NCBI RefSeq assembly: GCF_013177675.1
Contig: NZ_CP042652.1
Coordinates: 1,860,001-1,924,000 of the forward strand
Direction: 5' to 3'
DNA length: 64,000 bases
DNA from: Arcobacter acticola
Lineage (GTDB): Bacteria > Campylobacterota > Campylobacteria > Campylobacterales > Arcobacteraceae
Every line of letters starts with the position of its first letter. Within the stretch, counting starts at the first letter, position 1. Shown piece by piece: positions 1-9,017 of the stretch. The translations under genes and the position numbers were made by a program. The notes below the pieces were generated by a model. The model was not told where the DNA came from and made no database searches. It saw nothing but the letters and a program-made list of their open reading frames with translations.

Positions 1-53
1 CCTTATAATCAATAGCTTTATTCTTTTAGATTAGCATTATAGTATAAGATATT

Positions 54-1604
54 TTAATAATCTAGGGGATACTCTTTTGGCAAAATTATATTATATGATT
101 TACTTAATGTTTTATTTGTTTTTGACAATAATATTGAATTTGCGAACATATTTCCGCATAAAACAACATCTTTTGCTTTTGTTTCTTTTGCGATTTCATT
201 TGTGTAATTACATATAAATTCACTTAAACTTTCATAGAAAGAATAAATTAAAGTAATATTATCAACATCAGCCATTTTATAAGCCATTATTGATTGAACA
301 ATTCTTCTATAATCTAAATAATTTACATCATTTATAGATATTAGTTTCATATCTATTTGAATTCCACTTGTCATACTTGTATTTAAAGCCATATCTTCAA
401 ACTCTTTAGAGCTATTTATTCCTAAAACCTTTGCACACATATTTATAATTGATTCAAAACCATTTGTATTTAAAGGTACATCATCTTTTAAAACATTTGG
501 GAATTTTTTACTATAATTTGCAATTAATCTAGCGCAATGCTCATCAATATCTGCAATTTCTTCAAAACAATTTTTTATACTGTTATGAATATTTGGAATT
601 GAAATAATATTTTTCAAACCTTTTGTTGGAATATTTATACAAATAGAACTATTTGAATTATTTTGAGAGAAATAAACTCCAATAGAAGGTATTAATCTTT
701 TTGAAGTTTGAGCCAAAATTGCTTTATAAACACCACCATTATCATCAAAATACTCCTTTGAAGAGTTGTATTTTCTATTTGCTACAAAATCATATTTAGG
801 AAAAAGACCTTTATCTCCATGAATTATCAAATTTTGTTCTTTCATATAAGTAATTTTTAATCCATCTTGATAAACTTCATCATTTACATATAAAACATAA
901 TTTATATCATTTTTCTTTAAAGCTTGTGCAAATAAAACCACCTCTTTATCATCAGGAATTTTTGCATATATAAAATTTGTTGAAGAAAACTCTTTTTGTG
1001 TATTTTTTAATATTTTAAATTTTAGTTTTACTAAAGGTCTTTCAATTGAACATAAAAGTTGAAAATCTTTTACACTTATATCAAAAATCTCTTCAATTTT
1101 ACTGGTATCTGTAATTAGAAGTTTAACTTCAAAACCTTTTTCTTCAAACTCTTCTCTTATTTTTTTGTTTGGTAAAAAGTAGTCCTTAAGTCCATTATGG
1201 GTTTCAAATCTTGATATTTCACCCCTTGTGATTTTTACAATATCATTTAAAAAATCAATATTATTCTCTTGTATTATTTGTTTTATTGAATCATTTGTAA
1301 GAAGTGATAAGTTTTGTTTTATTTCAAAATCTTTCAATTCTTCTAAACTTTCATCATAATCTTCAATAACATAAGATTTTCCAATAAAAATTGATAATGG
1401 AAGTTTTTTTTCTAAAAGTGAAAAGAAATTCTCTATTATTTGGGCTTCTTCTTCTAATATTATTAGAATAAAACCTTTATATTGTTTGCAAACTGCATTT
1501 ACTTTTGACTGTTTTATTAAATCTTCTATTATATATTTGAAATATAAATTTGTTGTATTGAACTCTATTTTATAAATTAATTGCATGTGTAAAATCTTCT
1601 TCAT
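54..1604 (-). CDS. hydE: Hydrogenase maturation protein HydE (HypF C-terminal/Kae1-like)
   Basis: A 516-residue protein, last gene of the hydABCDE operon, in the position held by HydE in Wolinella and Helicobacter, where it is needed for active membrane hydrogenase. The C-terminal motif VVLCGNMFANSILL resembles the glycine-rich GGVFxN segment of HypF/Kae1 proteins, and DEHCAR may correspond to their metal-binding His region; this is tentative. The N-terminal 200 residues look family-specific. The first ATG overlaps hydD by 35 bp; a second in-frame ATG at 1586 is preceded by GAAGAAG and is an equally plausible start. The role in Ni-Fe cofactor maturation is inferred from gene order, not from a demonstrated reaction. 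Confidence 0.8.
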   Translation of the reverse strand: MKKILHMQLIYKIEFNTTNLYFKYIIEDLIKQSKVNAVCKQYKGFILIILEEEAQIIENFFSLLEKKLPLSIFIGKSYVIEDYDESLEELKDFEIKQNLSLLTNDSIKQIIQENNIDFLNDIVKITRGEISRFETHNGLKDYFLPNKKIREEFEEKGFEVKLLITDTSKIEEIFDISVKDFQLLCSIERPLVKLKFKILKNTQKEFSSTNFIYAKIPDDKEVVLFAQALKKNDINYVLYVNDEVYQDGLKITYMKEQNLIIHGDKGLFPKYDFVANRKYNSSKEYFDDNGGVYKAILAQTSKRLIPSIGVYFSQNNSNSSICINIPTKGLKNIISIPNIHNSIKNCFEEIADIDEHCARLIANYSKKFPNVLKDDVPLNTNGFESIINMCAKVLGINSSKEFEDMALNTSMTSGIQIDMKLISINDVNYLDYRRIVQSIMAYKMADVDNITLIYSFYESLSEFICNYTNEIAKETKAKDVVLCGNMFANSILLSKTNKTLSKSYNIILPKEYPLDY

Positions 1605-2163
1605 TTGGAATTCTATTTAAGTGCTCACCATTGTAACTACCTATCATACTTTTAACAATATCAGGAATCAAGATGTTATTTATTTTTGTAGCTTTTATAC
1701 CTAAGCTTTCTATTTCTTTTATACTATTTAAAATAAACTTTTCAAATCTATTTTCCATACTTTGAGTAAGTCCAATTTCAACATTTATAATATCTTCAGG
1801 AATTATTCCAATTATAGTCACATTTGCATGGGAATCTAAAACTGAAACAATTTCTAACATCTCCACAATTTCTACCTCATGGGCTGTTTTTCTATAGTTT
1901 CCAAGTCCCAATAAAACATCTGAAGGAAGTCTATATATTTCCCCTGCTTTATCTTCAATAGACACAGTATCTAAAATAATAACATTGTCATACTCTTGAA
2001 AATATGTCATTAGTTTAAACCCTAATGTTCCACCATCTATTATTTCTAATTCTTCATCATCAAATTTGTAATTTTGTTTAATATATTCAGCAGCATAAAT
2101 TCCAATACCTTCATCTTTGAAAAGCATATTTCCAACACCAATTACAATATTTCTTTTTTTCAT
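1570..2163 (-). CDS. hydD: Hydrogenase maturation protease HydD (HyaD/HybD family)
   Basis: A 197-residue endopeptidase of the HybD family. It cleaves the C-terminal tail from the large subunit (HydB) after nickel insertion. The N-terminus IVIGVGNMLFKDEGIGIY carries the family GxGNxxxxDEGxG signature with the nickel-sensing Glu; a second acidic site lies in IIDGGTLG and a His in DSHANV. Family members are usually 160-200 residues. GGAG lies just upstream of its ATG. A hairpin separates it from hydC, and its 3' end overlaps hydE, suggesting translational coupling of the two maturation genes. Confidence 0.92.
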   Translation of the reverse strand: MKKRNIVIGVGNMLFKDEGIGIYAAEYIKQNYKFDDEELEIIDGGTLGFKLMTYFQEYDNVIILDTVSIEDKAGEIYRLPSDVLLGLGNYRKTAHEVEIVEMLEIVSVLDSHANVTIIGIIPEDIINVEIGLTQSMENRFEKFILNSIKEIESLGIKATKINNILIPDIVKSMIGSYNGEHLNRIPNEEDFTHAINL

Positions 2164-2177
2164 TTTTTCTCCAAAAT

Positions 2178-2204
2178 ATGGCTGAAGTTTTAAACCTCAG
2201 CCAT
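2178..2204 (-). repeat. Intercistronic hairpin between hydC and hydD
   Basis: An inverted repeat with arms ATGGCTGAAGTTT (2178-2190) and AAACCTCAGCCAT (2192-2204), perfect apart from one A/C mismatch. It fills most of the 46-nt gap between hydC and hydD and lies directly upstream of the hydD ribosome binding site. No U-run follows on the transcribed (minus) strand, so it is more likely an mRNA-processing or stability element than a terminator. It would favour structural-gene over maturation-gene expression; that is inference. Confidence 0.5.
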
Positions 2205-2209
2205 TGTTT

Positions 2210-2923
2210 TTATTTTTTTTCTTCTTTTTTATCATCTTTTACAAATTTATGTCCAGAGAATACTATACCAATATCACCTTCTCTCCAGAAAATTGTTCTC
2301 CATATTTGATAATAAATATGTGACATAACCCACATCAAAATCAAATACATAGCTGTATGGTGAGCAATTCTAACGCCCATATTCCCACCAAACACCGTAA
2401 GTGTCCAATCAGTTGCTATATGTAACATTGTAGGCCACCATGTTCCTATTGAGCTCTCACCTGATGCTAAACCATGAACATATAATTGAAGTCCAGTTAA
2501 TAACATAAACACTAATAATATATGAAAAAATGTAAAAAACACAATATTATAAGAATCACTGTGAGTTGAATCAAACTTTTTTCTTCTATTAAATGTAATT
2601 AAGTTAAAAAATACTTCCCAAAATTCAATAAAATTTTGTTTTGTTGGTAAAATTTTTTTATATGGTTTATCAAAATTTGAAAACAAATATAAATAACCAA
2701 TTAATATAGCTGTAACATCAAAAATAATTGCAGCTATAAAATGTCCCCATCTATTCCAAGCCATTACATACTTATCCACAGCAGGATCAGCAATAAAAGT
2801 TTGATAATAAGGATGACCAATATATAAACCGGTTGCAACAGCTACTATCATACAAAACGCATTCGTCCAGTGAATGGTTCTCATAGTAGCTGTCATTCTC
2901 TCAACCCTTTTCATTTTAGGCAC
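2210..2923 (-). CDS. hydC: Hydrogenase cytochrome b subunit HydC
   Basis: The di-heme b-type membrane subunit that anchors HydAB at the periplasmic face and passes electrons from H2 to menaquinone. Several hydrophobic segments are visible, with candidate heme-ligand His residues in RTIHWTNAF, RWGHFIAA, FFHILLV and AHHTAMYL. The tail is highly charged (KDDKKEEKK). The frame opens at a TTG (2938), but the GTG at 2923 sits 8 nt after GGAGG, which lies inside the end of hydB, so I use GTG; this gives 237 residues and an 8-bp overlap with hydB. An ATG at 2914 is too far from that SD. Confidence 0.9.
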   Translation of the reverse strand: MPKMKRVERMTATMRTIHWTNAFCMIVAVATGLYIGHPYYQTFIADPAVDKYVMAWNRWGHFIAAIIFDVTAILIGYLYLFSNFDKPYKKILPTKQNFIEFWEVFFNLITFNRRKKFDSTHSDSYNIVFFTFFHILLVFMLLTGLQLYVHGLASGESSIGTWWPTMLHIATDWTLTVFGGNMGVRIAHHTAMYLILMWVMSHIYYQIWRTIFWREGDIGIVFSGHKFVKDDKKEEKK

Positions 2924-4658
2924 GGCTTGTTCCTCCAATTGGATCTACTTTATAAACACCTAGTTCTTTTCCATTAGTATCAATAATATGCACAGCACAA
3001 GCAATACATGGATCAAAACTATGTACAGTTCTTAAAATCTCTAAAGGTTGATCAGGATTCGCTACTTTTGTACCTATTAATGATGATTCATAAGCACCAA
3101 GTCTTCCTTTGTAATCTCTTGGAGCTGCATTCCAAGTAGATGGAACCACCGCTTGATAATTTTCAACTTTTCCATCTTTTATTTTAACCCAATGACCTAA
3201 TCCACCCCTTGGAGCTTCAGCCATACCATATCCTTGTGTATTTGCTGAAACATTATCAAAATTAAATTCGGTCCATGTAGATAAATCACCATGAGCCACA
3301 TTTGAAGCTAATTCATCAACCCATTCCATCATAACATCAGCCATTAATTCAGTTTCAATAGCCCTAGCAGCTGTTCTTCCCACAGTTGAAAATAAAACTT
3401 TAATAGGTAAGTTTCCATTTTTTAAGAATGTTGTTACATATTTAGAAATTCTTTCATCTCCCTTTGCAACTCCAATTATCATACGAGCTAATGGCCCTAC
3501 TTCCATTCTTTCATCATCATGAAGTGGTGATTTAATCCAAGTATATTTATTTTGAGTATCTAAATAAGCGATATTGTCTTCTTTTTTCCCAAAACCTGTA
3601 TAATTTGGCTTAGTTTCACCATCATATGGATGTAAATTTGTTTTACCTTCATACCATGCATGTGTTACATCTTCTGTGATTTTTGTTTGATCTACTTCAA
3701 AAACTTTTGATAAATCTCTATTTTTTACAATTCCAGATGGAAATAATTTAGCAGCTTCATAAAATGGTGTATCATCAAGTCTAAAGTCACCATAAGACAT
3801 ATAGTTTCCTATACCTCCGCCAATACCTTCAAGAGCTTCATCAGTATACATGGTTCCTGCCATATAAATATCTGGTAAATATGCTTCTTTTGTAAATTTT
3901 TGTGCTAATTTTAGTATTTGTTTAAATTCAGCGATTCTTGCAGGATTTTTAATATCTTGAACACAAGTTACTCCTCCCACTACAAATGATTGTGGATGTG
4001 GATTTTTACCACCAAAAATTGCCATCATTTTAGCCAGTTCTCTTTGTATTTCCAAAGCATCTAAATAGTGCGATAAACCAATTAAATTTTGTTCAGGAGT
4101 CAGTTTAAAACCCTTTGAACCCCAATAAGCATTTCCAAAAATTCCAAGCCTTCCTTGTTTTACATATCTTGTGACTCTTTCTTGAACTGCTGCATAATTA
4201 TCTTCACTTGCATTCCAAGGTCTATGAGCTGAGAGTCCTGCCCATTTTTGTGCTTCAATAACTGTTTTTTTAGGATCAGCTTCTAAGGCTTTTGTAATAT
4301 CAACCCAATCAAGAGCATGTAAATGATAAAAATGAACAATATGATCGTGTAAATATAAAGCACCTTGAATTAAGTTTCTAACTAATCTTGCATTTTTAGG
4401 AATAGTAATTTTAAAGGCATGTTCAACAGCTTCAATACTTCTTTGATAGTGAGTACCTGTACAAACTCCACAAATTCTCATGGCTAATAAACCACAATCC
4501 CTTGGATCTCTTCCTTTTAAGATAGTTTCAATACCTCTAAACATCGTTGAAGAAGAAAAGGCATCTACTACAACATTATTTTCATCTATTATTGCTTCAA
4601 TTCTAAGATGTCCTTCAATTCTTGTAATTGGATCAATTACTAAGTGTTTCTTTGCCAT
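2916..4658 (-). CDS. hydB: Membrane-bound [NiFe] hydrogenase large subunit HydB
   Basis: The 580-residue catalytic subunit holding the Ni-Fe(CN)2CO site. The first cysteine pair is in RICGVCTGTH (residues 61-70) and the second in DPCIACAVH (residues 549-557). A 23-residue tail follows the final His and is the expected substrate of protease HydD. Length and motifs are typical of group 1 uptake hydrogenases. The start codon overlaps the hydA stop by one base (TAATG), indicating coupled translation with the small subunit, with which it is exported as a pair by the Tat system. Confidence 0.96.
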   Translation of the reverse strand: MAKKHLVIDPITRIEGHLRIEAIIDENNVVVDAFSSSTMFRGIETILKGRDPRDCGLLAMRICGVCTGTHYQRSIEAVEHAFKITIPKNARLVRNLIQGALYLHDHIVHFYHLHALDWVDITKALEADPKKTVIEAQKWAGLSAHRPWNASEDNYAAVQERVTRYVKQGRLGIFGNAYWGSKGFKLTPEQNLIGLSHYLDALEIQRELAKMMAIFGGKNPHPQSFVVGGVTCVQDIKNPARIAEFKQILKLAQKFTKEAYLPDIYMAGTMYTDEALEGIGGGIGNYMSYGDFRLDDTPFYEAAKLFPSGIVKNRDLSKVFEVDQTKITEDVTHAWYEGKTNLHPYDGETKPNYTGFGKKEDNIAYLDTQNKYTWIKSPLHDDERMEVGPLARMIIGVAKGDERISKYVTTFLKNGNLPIKVLFSTVGRTAARAIETELMADVMMEWVDELASNVAHGDLSTWTEFNFDNVSANTQGYGMAEAPRGGLGHWVKIKDGKVENYQAVVPSTWNAAPRDYKGRLGAYESSLIGTKVANPDQPLEILRTVHSFDPCIACAVHIIDTNGKELGVYKVDPIGGTSRA

Positions 4659-5893
4659 TATTTTTCTTCCCCTTCTCCTGATTTTTTACCTGCAACAGCT
4701 GAAGCTATTGCATGAACTCCAATACCAACAGCAGTTGCTGTTAATAAACCTAAACCAAATTCATCTACAGTTTTTTCAACTCCACCTGTTGGTGCTTTGA
4801 TTTTTGCATCTGCCATTGGTCTTTCATATGCATATTTATCCCAGAAATCAGGCTCACTACATCCAATACAACCACGTCCTACACCAATTGGCCAGTTTGT
4901 TCCTTCGTTATATCTAACTATTGAGCAGTTATTAAAAGTCATAGGACCTTTACATCCAACTTTATATAAACAAAAGTTGTTTTTAGCACCCTCATCTCCC
5001 CACTCTTCAACAAATTCACCTGCATCAAAGTGTGCTCTTCTTTCACAATTATCATGAATTCTATATCCAAAGGCAAATTTTGGTCTTAAAAGTGAATCAA
5101 GTTCTGGAATTTGACCTGTTAAAACATAGTGTAAAATAACTCCGACCATATTTGCAGGATTTGCAGGACAAGCTGGAATATTTACAATTGGTTTTCCTTT
5201 TACTAAATCCATAACCCCAACAGCGCCTGTTGGATTTGGAGCAGCAGCTGGAACTCCTCCAAATGTAGCACAAGTTCCAACAGCTACAATTGCAGCTGCA
5301 TCTTTTGACATTCTAATTAAGTGATCATGAAAAGTTTCACCCATAGCACCAATAGTTCCATATTGACCATTCATTGCCATTGGAATTGCACCTTCTACAA
5401 ATAAAAGATATTTACCTTTAAAGTGATGAACCGCCTCTTCAAGTTGCTTATCAGCATCATGACCCGCTGCAGCTTGTAATGTTTCATGAAATTCTAAAGA
5501 TAATACATCAAAAAGTAAATCATCAACGGTTGGAGCTGAACTTCTTAATAGTGCTTCAGAGTTTCCAGCACAGTCTTGTAACTCAATCCAAATTACAGGG
5601 ACTCTATTCATAAGTTCAGTTGCTTCTGCCACAAGTGGTGCAAACATTGGAGGAAGCATTAATGTAGCAGTTGTTGCACTAACCCACTTTAGAAAATCTC
5701 TTCTATTTACTCCCTCACTTTCAATAATATCCATCATATCAATATCTTTAAGAGGTTCTTGTGCCCTTAAATCTGATAATCTTTGTTTAGCTTGAACAAA
5801 TAAATTATTATAAAAAACTTCCCCTTTATTTGTTTCAACCCTTCCTGATTTTTGTGTAAAAACTTTTTTTACCATATCTGCTGAATTAATCAT
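4658..5893 (-). CDS. hydA: Membrane-bound [NiFe] hydrogenase small subunit HydA (Tat-exported)
   Basis: The 411-residue iron-sulfur subunit. A twin-arginine motif (NRRDFLKW, Arg64-65) precedes a hydrophobic stretch, but about 63 residues come before it, an unusually long pre-sequence. The start is supported by AAGGAG upstream; a Met-Met pair at 53-54 is an alternative. Cluster ligands are visible in GTCATFGG, PACPANP, the downstream His/Cys set (IHDNC, NFCLYKVGC, NNC) and GRGCIGC. The proximal-cluster motif reads DCAGN, with Asn112 where most family members have the second Cys. A C-terminal membrane helix (about residues 378-398) anchors it to HydC. Confidence 0.96.
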   Translation of the reverse strand: MINSADMVKKVFTQKSGRVETNKGEVFYNNLFVQAKQRLSDLRAQEPLKDIDMMDIIESEGVNRRDFLKWVSATTATLMLPPMFAPLVAEATELMNRVPVIWIELQDCAGNSEALLRSSAPTVDDLLFDVLSLEFHETLQAAAGHDADKQLEEAVHHFKGKYLLFVEGAIPMAMNGQYGTIGAMGETFHDHLIRMSKDAAAIVAVGTCATFGGVPAAAPNPTGAVGVMDLVKGKPIVNIPACPANPANMVGVILHYVLTGQIPELDSLLRPKFAFGYRIHDNCERRAHFDAGEFVEEWGDEGAKNNFCLYKVGCKGPMTFNNCSIVRYNEGTNWPIGVGRGCIGCSEPDFWDKYAYERPMADAKIKAPTGGVEKTVDEFGLGLLTATAVGIGVHAIASAVAGKKSGEGEEK

Positions 5894-6167
5894 AAGACCT
5901 AGTCTCCTTATTAAAAATGAATGTTCATTTACTTATTCGTAAATTAACAGTAAAAAACTTATGCATTACTTAATTGATATTTAAGTAATGTAGCATGAAA
6001 ATAGCATTGTTTATTTTTTATAATATAAGAAAAAGTATAAAGTCCCAAGGGGATGGATTATTTATGAATAAGTATTCATTTATATTAAATAAATACTATT
6101 TTTTTTGAGTTTTATAATTTAATAGATTCTTTTTATATTTGTTACAAATATATACATCTTTTTAAAT
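5894..6167. promoter_or_regulatory. hydA upstream regulatory region with several inverted repeats
   Basis: This 274-bp gap between the second hydrogenase and hydA must hold the hydABCDE promoter. It contains AAATGAA-TG-TTCATTT (5915-5930), CATTACTTAA-N7-TTAAGTAATG (5964-5990) and ATGAATA-AG-TATTCAT (6064-6079). A 12-mer TAYGAATAAGTA occurs at 6063-6074 and, inverted with one difference, at 5930-5941. On the minus strand TATACT and TATATT near 6020-6040 could serve as -10 elements. The repeats are the size of TetR-type operators; linking them to the regulator at 8411-9004 is inference. Confidence 0.6.
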
Positions 6168-7523
6168 TTAATGGCTAGTGCAAACAGAACAAACATCAAA
6201 ACTTCTTAGAACTATTCTTGCTATTTCTATAGAAGGAGCACCAATAATTGCTTTTTGAGCGATACCCTTTTGAGTTTTATTTTCAGGACCTAAATTCCAA
6301 ACAGTTGGAGTAATAACATCATATTTAGATATTTTTCCTTTTTTTATATCTATTTTATGAAATAAAGAACCTCTACATGCTTCAAGAACCGAGGATCCAT
6401 TTGCACTTTCTATATCTTTTAAAGATACTTTTGGCTTGATAAATGATTCTTCACTAATATCTACTTTTTTTATTAATTCTTTTGTATTTTCTAATAAAAA
6501 AGCTAATTCATCTATTCTGGCCATTATTCTTGTAAAAGAAGAGTCTTTATAACTTTTATGTATATCTTTTATAAATTTTCTATTTGAAATCATAGCTCTA
6601 GCTAAAGGCCCTGTTTCAAAAAAGTCATTATCATAAGATACTGATTTTGACCATGTTGTTTTTTTATTGTCAAATTTATCATCTAAAACTAAAAAAGTAT
6701 GTTCACTACTCTCTTTTATTTTTGATAAATCAAGTTTATGTGCTAACCTTTGTTTTATTTTTCCACTTTCAAATAAAAAAGAAGAACCTAAAGAAATAAA
6801 TCTATCATAAGATTTCCCATATTTCTCCAAAGAATTTTTAAAAGATAAATCTTTAAAATATTTTAAATCAGCCCCTAATAAATCTAAATCATTTACACTA
6901 TCAAAAGTTAAATATTTATCAAAAGGTACTCCTGCAATTGATTTTTCAAAAAATCTAATTGCACTATCCATATAGTTTTGCATTGAACTTAATTCTAAAA
7001 GCGTTGGATCACATACAACTCCACCTGGCATCATATATGAAGTGTGGGGCCATTGACCTCCTATTATTGCAAGAGCTTTTATGGTTTCACTAGCAGTTTT
7101 GCAAGCTTCCAACCAACGTGTACCTTTTAAAGGAGAGTAAATTCCCAAATCAGGAGTATCTAGTTTGATAATATCAGGAAGAATAAACATATAAAACCAT
7201 TTTATATGAGAATCAATTATTTCAATATTTAAACCTATTTCTCGAAGTAACTTTGCTTTATTTGTAACTTGCAAAGGCTCATTTAGATTTTCATAAATAT
7301 TTTCTAGCGCATCAACAGTAGCTTTTAAATGGGCTTGCCCACAAATTCCACAGATTCGTGGAGTATAAACCAAAGCATCAAGGGGAGCTTTTCCTTCTAA
7401 AATATACTCAAATCCTCTAAAATTTAGAAAATCAATTCTTGCATCACTTACAATATTGTTCTTCCAAGTACAAGATACCTTTGCTTCGCCTTCAATTCTC
7501 TCTACTATTTCAACTGTTTTCAT
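6168..7523 (-). CDS. hupL: Second [NiFe] hydrogenase large subunit (HupL/HupV-like, cytosolic)
   Basis: A 451-residue catalytic subunit. The first motif is RICGICGQAH (residues 56-65), typical of group 2 cytosolic or sensory hydrogenases rather than RICGVC of HydB. The last motif is DVCSVCTSH and the protein stops exactly at that His (residue 451), so there is no cleavable C-terminal peptide. This is a known trait of H2-sensing subunits such as HoxC/HupV. The usual DPC is DVC here. It starts 4 nt after the small subunit. It could be a sensor or an uptake enzyme feeding cytosolic acceptors; the sequence alone does not decide. Confidence 0.88.
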   Translation of the reverse strand: MKTVEIVERIEGEAKVSCTWKNNIVSDARIDFLNFRGFEYILEGKAPLDALVYTPRICGICGQAHLKATVDALENIYENLNEPLQVTNKAKLLREIGLNIEIIDSHIKWFYMFILPDIIKLDTPDLGIYSPLKGTRWLEACKTASETIKALAIIGGQWPHTSYMMPGGVVCDPTLLELSSMQNYMDSAIRFFEKSIAGVPFDKYLTFDSVNDLDLLGADLKYFKDLSFKNSLEKYGKSYDRFISLGSSFLFESGKIKQRLAHKLDLSKIKESSEHTFLVLDDKFDNKKTTWSKSVSYDNDFFETGPLARAMISNRKFIKDIHKSYKDSSFTRIMARIDELAFLLENTKELIKKVDISEESFIKPKVSLKDIESANGSSVLEACRGSLFHKIDIKKGKISKYDVITPTVWNLGPENKTQKGIAQKAIIGAPSIEIARIVLRSFDVCSVCTSH

Positions 7524-7527
7524 ATAA

Positions 7528-8421
7528 TCAATCCATTAGCTTTTTGTTTAGTCTATCAATTTTAAAGGTTTTTGCAATTCCAGCTAGGGATAAGTAAGCT
7601 CGTTTAGAGATACCAATAGGAACGTCTTGTGGAATTCCTATATTTTTTTTGGTTTCTAACATATTTTCCCTTGGGAAATCACTTTCTGTACATCCAATAC
7701 AGGGCATCCCTACTCTTGTTTTTGAGCTAATATCATTCCATAATATTTTATTACAAGAGCTATGAGTCATAGGACCACGACATCCTTGATCGTAAAATAA
7801 ACAACCCTCTTTCTCTCCAAAAGCACCTTCTACTTTCCATTCAAAATATTCATTTCTTGTGCATCCATGGTGAGCTAAAGAACTATATAATTCTTTTGGT
7901 CTTTTTTCCTCATCTAAATTCATTTTTCCATAATCTCTTAATGAAAAAAGAGTTTGAAGTATCCATTCAGGATGAACAGGACAACCTGTTAGATTTATAA
8001 TACTATGTTCAAGTTTATTAATAGTTTGTTTATCAATAGAATCATTAATTCCTTGAATATCATTGTTTTGAGTGAACTTTGTATGAATTCCACCATTTGA
8101 AGCACATGAGCCAACTGCTATTATATATTTTGATTTTAATGCTAGTTTATTTAAAAGATTAAAAGTTGTGTCATTTGAGATTGAGAAGAATTTTTCATTT
8201 GAAGTAATTGCACCTTCAATAAGTAAAAAATCTATTTGTTCTTTTTGATTTAAAATATCATCCAAAGTCTTTTCAATAGTTAAACTTGGATGATAAATAA
8301 GATTAAAGCTATTAAAAAAAAGCTCCAATCTTGAAGAGTTCGCACTTAATAAGGAATGGGTATTTCCATTACATGTAATTGCTTGAAACCATACTACAGT
8401 TGGTTTTTCTTTACTCGTCAT
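7528..8421 (-). CDS. hupS: Second [NiFe] hydrogenase small subunit (HupS/HupU-like, cytosolic)
   Basis: A 297-residue iron-sulfur subunit without a Tat signal or C-terminal membrane helix, so cytosolic. The proximal-cluster motif is TCNGNTHSLL, with Cys17 and Asn20; an Asn at this position is known from cyanobacterial HupS of group 2. Other ligands are in VGSCASNGG, LTGCPVHP, HHGCTRNEY, GCLFYDQGCRGP, HSSCN and GMPCIGC. The ATG overlaps the 3' end of the TetR gene by 11 bp, and the large subunit follows after 4 nt, forming a tightly coupled tetR-hupS-hupL unit. Confidence 0.88.
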   Translation of the reverse strand: MTSKEKPTVVWFQAITCNGNTHSLLSANSSRLELFFNSFNLIYHPSLTIEKTLDDILNQKEQIDFLLIEGAITSNEKFFSISNDTTFNLLNKLALKSKYIIAVGSCASNGGIHTKFTQNNDIQGINDSIDKQTINKLEHSIINLTGCPVHPEWILQTLFSLRDYGKMNLDEEKRPKELYSSLAHHGCTRNEYFEWKVEGAFGEKEGCLFYDQGCRGPMTHSSCNKILWNDISSKTRVGMPCIGCTESDFPRENMLETKKNIGIPQDVPIGISKRAYLSLAGIAKTFKIDRLNKKLMD

Positions 8422-9004
8422 ACTTTAATGCTCGATATATATTATCAGCAACAGCATCTGAGTAAGTTAATAAATCTTTATCTAGCACTTTTTCTCCACT
8501 TAAAAAAGCAAAACCACCTAAGCATCCCATTATCATAGAAAAAGCTGGGAAAAAGTCTTGTTGTCTAAACTCTTTTTTAGAAGCACCTTCTTCTAGTAAA
8601 ATCATAACTTCTGTTACAAATTCTCCTACACATAAGAAGCCCTCACAGCCTTGTTTAAACACTTCTCTATTTGATAAATATACTCTTAGAAAGTATTCAA
8701 TTACTTCTGGTGAATTTTGTACATTTTCTAAATATCTTTTAACAAATATGTAAATTTTTTCTTTAGAAGAGACATCTAACTGATTAATTTCTTTTAATTC
8801 TTCAGCTAATATATTAGTTGAATATTTTATTGCAAATTTCGCAAGTTCTTCTTTTGAAGAAAAATAGTTATACATATTTCCAACACTCATCTTCATAGCT
8901 TTTGCTATATCTGGGATTGTTGTATTATAAAAACCTTTTTGAGAGAATAATTTTAAAGAATTTTCTATTATTGAATTTTTTTTAGTTTCTTTTGTATTAG
9001 AAAT
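8411..9004 (-). CDS. TetR/AcrR-family regulator with likely ATT start codon
   Basis: The first in-frame ATG (8896) would cut the DNA-binding domain in half. Reading upstream in frame gives NSIIENSLKLFSQKGFYNTT, then IPDIAKAM, a normal TetR helix-turn-helix leading into GNMYNYFSSKEEL. The frame is closed by TAA at 9023-9025, and the only plausible initiator is ATT at 9002-9004, placed 6 nt after AAGGAAGGA. This gives a 197-residue protein of standard length. Its 3' end overlaps hupS, so it is probably the first gene of tetR-hupSL. A 9-bp inverted repeat covers the region just upstream. The ligand is unknown. A base error upstream of codon 1 is the alternative to an ATT start. Confidence 0.85.
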   Translation of the reverse strand: MSNTKETKKNSIIENSLKLFSQKGFYNTTIPDIAKAMKMSVGNMYNYFSSKEELAKFAIKYSTNILAEELKEINQLDVSSKEKIYIFVKRYLENVQNSPEVIEYFLRVYLSNREVFKQGCEGFLCVGEFVTEVMILLEEGASKKEFRQQDFFPAFSMIMGCLGGFAFLSGEKVLDKDLLTYSDAVADNIYRALKYDE

Positions 9005-9017
9005 AGTATATCCTTCC

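Noticed and set aside
4480-5057. Plus-strand open frames of 106 and 86 codons opposite hydA/hydB
   Set aside because: They lie wholly antisense to well-conserved hydrogenase genes, have no family motif, and reflect codon bias on the other strand.
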